A DNA stretch of 8,078 nt. It comes from Methanobacteriota archaeon. Its GTDB lineage: Archaea > Halobacteriota > Methanomicrobia > Methanomicrobiales > Methanoculleaceae. How positions within the stretch are numbered: the stretch's first letter is position 1; every line of letters begins with the position of its first letter. Location: contig JAEWMO010000105.1 of the NCBI GenBank assembly GCA_023457135.1, positions 1 through 8,078 on the forward strand. The letters run 5' to 3'. Below the pieces are notes generated by a model that was not told the origin of the DNA, did no database searches, and saw only the letters and a list, made by a program, of their open reading frames with translations. A program made the translations under genes and the position numbers. This document shows positions 4,917-8,078 of the stretch, piece by piece.

Positions 4917-5554
4917 ACCCCGATCAGGACGATCGCGACACCGACAATCCGGTCGAAGACCTCGCCGCTCATCCTCGCCTTCTCCTTGACCTTCTTCCCG
5001 ACCACGCCCCCGACCGAGCTGATCACGATGAGGGGGATTGCAAGCCCCACGGCATAGACGAGGATCGTGAAGAACCCCTCGATAGCCGTCTGGTAGAGCG
5101 CGATATACGTCAGGACGATGAGGAGCATCGGCGCCCCGCGCCCCACGGTGATCGCCCCGAACGAGAGGCCGAGGAGGAACGCCCCCGAGACCGTGTAGGA
5201 GATCGGCGCCCGGAAGCGGTTGAAGATACTCCGTATAGGAGGTTTGTAGACGTGGAGGAGCTGCAGCCCCATCAGGATCATCAGCACCCCGCCGACCCCC
5301 CATGCGACGCTCTCGTTCAAGAAGAGGAGATACTCCCCGACGTATCCCGCGACCGCGCCGAGCGGCAGGAGGACGAGGGTGGTGCCGAGCGAGAACGCCA
5401 CGGTCAGCCTGAGGATCCCGGCAAGGGTGAGATCCGTCTTCCCGCTCGTCAGATACCCTATAAGGCCGAGGCAGAGGACGCTGTTGCAGGGGCAGATCCC
5501 GGCGACGAGGCCGAAGACGAAGATGCCGAGGATCGAGGGGTCGAAGGCTGCCAT
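4889..5554 (-). CDS. CcdA/DsbD-like membrane protein with altered cysteine pattern
   Basis: A 221-residue membrane protein with about six helices matching the transmembrane domain of the CcdA/DsbD family, which passes electrons across the membrane to outer thiol proteins. The first helix carries GICPCNSVLCLGL (residues 19-31), related to the family's P-C-x-x-P-motif helix, with Cys 21, 23 and 28. The matching motif at the start of the second half, normally holding the partner Cys, reads SFGAITVGRGAPMLL (131-145) and has no Cys. No other Cys is present. The usual disulfide between the two halves therefore cannot form; a pair within the first helix is possible, or the protein has another job. 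The start ATG has no ribosome binding site but a TATA box about 30 bases upstream, implying a leaderless mRNA. The gene is divergent from the phosphate-transporter-family gene. Confidence 0.78.
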   Translation of the reverse strand: MAAFDPSILGIFVFGLVAGICPCNSVLCLGLIGYLTSGKTDLTLAGILRLTVAFSLGTTLVLLPLGAVAGYVGEYLLFLNESVAWGVGGVLMILMGLQLLHVYKPPIRSIFNRFRAPISYTVSGAFLLGLSFGAITVGRGAPMLLIVLTYIALYQTAIEGFFTILVYAVGLAIPLIVISSVGGVVGKKVKEKARMSGEVFDRIVGVAIVLIGVYFLYLAFV

Positions 5555-5579
5555 CAGAGGAGGTTTGACGGCGGCCGGG

Positions 5580-5585
5580 AATATA
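5580..5585 (-). promoter_or_regulatory. TATA box of the CcdA-like gene
   Basis: TATATT on the minus strand, preceded by GGAGG, begins 31 bases before the ATG at 5554-5552, so transcription should start almost at that ATG. The lack of a ribosome binding site (the bases just before the ATG are CCTCCTCTG) agrees with a leaderless mRNA. It is seen as a motif; activity is inferred. Confidence 0.5.
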
Positions 5586-5666
5586 CCTCCGGTTCGGCAC
5601 TCCCCGTGCCGGAGATACGTTTAGAGAGGTATTTCAGAGCAGAGGCTCCATACTCCTCGAACAGCA

Positions 5667-7445
5667 ATGGTCCCGTGGGAGCTCGTCTTCGCCATCATAC
5701 CCGGCCTGATCCTCTTCTTCTACGGGATAGAGAACTTCTCCCGGGAGATCCTCGCGGTCGCGAAGGAGAGCTTCGCCGCCATCCTCGGCAGGGTGACGGA
5801 GCGGCCGGTCGTCGGCGTCCTCCTCGGCGCCATCGTCACCGCCATCGTCCAGTCGAGCGCGGCGACGACGATCATCACCGTCAACCTCGTCAATGTCGGG
5901 ACGCTCTCGTTCCTCCAGAGTCTCGGGATCATCATCGGCTCGAATATCGGGACGACCGTCACCGCCCAGCTCGTCGCCTTCAAGATGACGGCCTTCGGGC
6001 AGGTCCTGATCCCGGTCGGGTTCCTCATCGGGATCTTCGGGAGACAGTACAGGTTCCTGGGCAAACCCCTCTTCTACTTCGGCCTCGTCTTCTTCAGCTT
6101 GAACCTCATCTCCACGGCGCTCGAACCCTTCCAGAACGACCCCGAACTCATCGGGCTTATCACGGGGTACTCGGCACTCCCGCTCGCCATCCTGATCGGG
6201 TTCCTCTTCACCACGATGGTGCAGTCGAGCTCCGTGACGACCGGCCTCGTCGTCGTCCTCGCCCAGCAGGGCCTCCTCACCCTCCCGCAGGCGATCCCCA
6301 TCCTGCTCGGCGCAAACATCGGTTCGACCACGACGACCCTGATCGCCTCCGCCCGGATGAACCTCCACTCCCGGCGGGCGGCGGCGGCCCACTTCATCTT
6401 CAACCTCGGCGGTGTGCTCCTGATCCTGCCCTTCCTCGTGCCGTTCACGGAGCTCGTGACCTCGATCGGCGGCACCGAGGCGCAGATGGTGGCAAACGCC
6501 CACCTCATCTTCAACCTGATTGCGGCGGCGGTCTTCCTCCTCATCATCGGGAGGTTCGGGCAGCTCGTCGAGCGGCTGGTGCCCGGGAGCGAGCCCGAGA
6601 TCCTGATGCGGACGCGCCACCTCGAGAACGGCATCCCCGACGAGACCCTTCTTGGGTTCGACCTGATCCAGCAGGAGCTCAGGCATGCCCACGAGGTCAC
6701 GCTCGACCTCTTCCGGGCGGCGATGACCTATCTCGCCACCTCGAAGGAGGCGGACTACCAGATGGTCGAGAAGCTCAGGAGCCTGAACAGCCACCTCGAC
6801 CGGAGGATCGAACAGGCCCTCCGGACGATCTCCGCGAGGCAGCTCTCGGACCGGGAAGCGACCGAGGTCGTCTCTCTGGTCCGGATGTCAAACGAGATCG
6901 GGCGGCTCGGCTATCTCGGGGCAGATCTCGGGGGGTTCTTCCGGAGAGCATCCTGGAACGGAGACGGGGGCCGCACCGCCTTCGTCCAGAAGACCGAGAG
7001 CGTCTACCGCATCCTCGATGCGAACATCGTCGGGCTCGGCCTCCTCTTCCCCCGGATCCATGATACGACCGTCGCGGAACTCCGCGCCCGGGACATCGAA
7101 CTCCAGCTCGTCATCAACGAGCATTACCGCGAACAGCTCGCCAGTCTCAAGCGGGAGGGCGACTTCGGGAACAGCCGCTACCTCGAGGTCCTCTCCATCA
7201 TCGAGGCGGCGAACGCCAAAGTGCGGGATCTCCGGAAGCTCGCCGAGCAGTACTCGCGCGAGAAGGCGGTCGAAACGGCGTCACTCCGGGTGGAGGACCC
7301 GCTTCCTCTGCGCCATCCGGTAGCCGGAGACGACGAGAAGCGTATCGCCGACCTCCCGGTCGAGCGCCGGCTCCCCGGAGTCGACGTACAGGAGGGGTGT
7401 CCCGGCGAGTTTCCCCGGCGTGGCGACCACGATCAGGTTCGATAG
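5667..7445 (+). CDS. Na+/phosphate cotransporter-family protein with PhoU-like domain
   Basis: A 592-residue protein of the Na/Pi cotransporter (NptA/YjbB-like) family. The two inverted membrane repeats each carry the family signature: QSSAATT (62-68) with GSNIGTT (91-97), and QSSSVTT (186-192) with GANIGSTTTT (215-224). These bind sodium and phosphate in family members. About eight to ten membrane segments span residues 5-300. A helical cytoplasmic part (about 330-535) looks like a PhoU domain, including EVTLDLFRAAM and repeated heptad-like charge, as in many bacterial and archaeal members. The start ATG at 5667 lacks a good ribosome binding site; TATTTC at 5630 may be a TATA box giving a short leader. 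The last 54 residues (from 539) are read antisense to the kinase gene and look unlike the rest, so the native end may be earlier. Phosphate or similar anion uptake or export is likely. Confidence 0.88.
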   Translation: MVPWELVFAIIPGLILFFYGIENFSREILAVAKESFAAILGRVTERPVVGVLLGAIVTAIVQSSAATTIITVNLVNVGTLSFLQSLGIIIGSNIGTTVTAQLVAFKMTAFGQVLIPVGFLIGIFGRQYRFLGKPLFYFGLVFFSLNLISTALEPFQNDPELIGLITGYSALPLAILIGFLFTTMVQSSSVTTGLVVVLAQQGLLTLPQAIPILLGANIGSTTTTLIASARMNLHSRRAAAAHFIFNLGGVLLILPFLVPFTELVTSIGGTEAQMVANAHLIFNLIAAAVFLLIIGRFGQLVERLVPGSEPEILMRTRHLENGIPDETLLGFDLIQQELRHAHEVTLDLFRAAMTYLATSKEADYQMVEKLRSLNSHLDRRIEQALRTISARQLSDREATEVVSLVRMSNEIGRLGYLGADLGGFFRRASWNGDGGRTAFVQKTESVYRILDANIVGLGLLFPRIHDTTVAELRARDIELQLVINEHYREQLASLKREGDFGNSRYLEVLSIIEAANAKVRDLRKLAEQYSREKAVETASLRVEDPLPLRHPVAGDDEKRIADLPVERRLPGVDVQEGCPGEFPRRGDHDQVR

Positions 7446-8078
7446 CCCGACCCGCCGGAGGACGGCCGGGCTGATCTGCTGGTTCCCCCTCCCGAGGACG
7501 AACCCCTGGGCGCCGATGGGGCTCACGACGATCTTCGCCTGCGGGTACCTGTCGAGGAGGGAAAGGAGGGTCCGTTCATCGGCATCGCGGGCGACGACCT
7601 CCCCGTCCCGGACGGCGTCGACACCGAGGAGCGTCGGAGCGAGCCCGAGCCGCTCCATGATCCGCGCCGTCGTGCTCCCGGCGCCGATGATATAGAGGGT
7701 GTCCGGGAGCATGATCTCGGTGATGAACGCAGCGATGTCGTCCTTCGCCCGCTCCTCGTCCTGCTGCTCAAAGACCTGCTTCCCCCCCTGCGTCCGCTCG
7801 GGGATGAAAGGAACGCAGGCATAGCCGTAGAGCCGGGCGGCAAGGCGGCCGGAGCGGTAGGCCTCCTCGTCGACGTCCATCACCTCGGAGTCGCGGCAGG
7901 GGATCCGCCCCGCCTGCCGGATGAGGTCGGCCGCCGCTGCCGGGTTGACCGCAAAGACCGCCGAGTACATCTTCACCCCGGCGGGAATACCGAGGATGGG
8001 GACCGACCGGCCGACGGCGTCAACGACGTCCCTGGCCGTCCCGTCCCCGCCGCAGAAGACGACGAGGTCGACCCCGGC
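7281..8078 (-). CDS. ATP-NAD kinase, AcoX-like (partial, runs off right edge)
   Basis: The visible 265 codons are open to the window edge; the true start lies outside. Near the edge is the kinase signature VVFCGGDGTARDV (GGDGT at 8051-8037), followed by VPILGIPAGVKMYSAVFAVN, the pattern of the ATP-NAD kinase/AcoX family, which phosphorylates NAD to NADP in the cytoplasm; the AcoX-like branch is common in methanogens, though its substrate has been shown for few members. The middle holds a Gly-rich turn, YIIGAGSTTARIMERLGL, and the end matches the family's tail, VVATPGKLAGTPLLYVDSG then VVSGYR. Family members are usually about 350 residues, so roughly a quarter is missing. An inner GTG at 7976 would cut off the GGDGT motif and is rejected as the start. 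The stop overlaps 165 bases of the convergent transporter gene. Confidence 0.88.
   Translation of the reverse strand, partial: AGVDLVVFCGGDGTARDVVDAVGRSVPILGIPAGVKMYSAVFAVNPAAAADLIRQAGRIPCRDSEVMDVDEEAYRSGRLAARLYGYACVPFIPERTQGGKQVFEQQDEERAKDDIAAFITEIMLPDTLYIIGAGSTTARIMERLGLAPTLLGVDAVRDGEVVARDADERTLLSLLDRYPQAKIVVSPIGAQGFVLGRGNQQISPAVLRRVGLSNLIVVATPGKLAGTPLLYVDSGEPALDREVGDTLLVVSGYRMAQRKRVLHPE

Noticed and set aside
4161..5600. A 479-codon open frame on the minus strand
   Set aside because: It overlaps the CcdA-like gene in another frame and the 190-residue protein in antisense, and is made mostly of Arg, Gly and Asp-rich low-complexity residues.
5615..5640. ACGTTTAGAGAGG upstream of the transporter gene, similar to CGTGTAGAGAGG of the repeated element
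   Set aside because: No TATA box lies at the fixed 26-base spacing and no ACGTTGA dyad follows, so the similarity may be chance. It is worth re-checking only with a genome-wide profile.
5634..6794. A 386-codon open frame on the minus strand
   Set aside because: It is antisense to the well-supported transporter, extremely rich in Asp, Glu and Arg, and shows no family motif.
4259..7063. A very long open frame on the plus strand (934 codons)
   Set aside because: It runs through the 190-residue membrane protein, the CcdA-like gene in antisense and the transporter in another frame. It is dominated by Arg, Pro, Asp and Gly, has no domain, and is a GC-driven shadow.
1..8078. CRISPR array, tRNA, rRNA or transposase
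   Set aside because: No regularly spaced direct repeats, no tRNA-like cloverleaf, no rRNA stretch and no transposase or integrase motif was seen on either strand.

Overview
The window reads as part of a GC-rich archaeal chromosome, most likely a methanogen of the order Methanomicrobiales (Methanoculleus-like). That placement is an inference. It rests on several TATA boxes about 30 bases upstream of start codons or predicted transcript starts, on near-leaderless genes, and on protein types common in that group: a membrane-tethered tandem winged-helix regulator, an AcoX-type ATP-NAD kinase and many small orphan membrane proteins. No tRNA, rRNA, CRISPR array, transposase or integrase gene was seen.

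Layout. Positions 1-62 (minus) hold the start of a secreted protein that runs off the left edge. Positions 63-584 lack a convincing gene but carry two outward-facing promoter-like elements sharing a perfect 25-bp inverted repeat. Then come a small secreted beta-rich protein (585-1022) and a membrane-bound winged-helix regulator (1063-1797), which look like a sensor/regulator pair. A membrane-anchored protein of unknown function lies on the minus strand (1900-2589).

Positions 2750-4916 form a run of four plus-strand membrane-protein genes in three promoter modules: a 66-residue two-helix protein; a Yip1-like protein followed closely by a paralogue of the first; and a 190-residue multi-helix protein. 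The right third has conserved genes: a CcdA/DsbD-like membrane protein (minus), a Na+/phosphate cotransporter-family protein with a PhoU-like tail (plus), and the C-terminal part of an ATP-NAD kinase (minus, off the right edge).

The most interesting signal is a promoter module repeated through the accessory part of the window. Three copies (near 206-306 minus, 3215-3327 plus and 4210-4320 plus) keep fixed spacing between separate short blocks: GATC, 16 bases on CGTGTAGA, 26 bases on TTTATA. In two of them a further 31 bases leads to a shared block at the predicted transcript start. Between TATA box and start each carries a small dyad around an ACGTTGA/ACGTCGA core. Partial copies lie at 2752-2800 (TATA box and dyad only) and 524-548 (upstream part only). 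The dyad position is what one expects of an archaeal repressor site, so these envelope genes may form a small regulon. The regulator at 1063-1797 is an untested candidate to control it.
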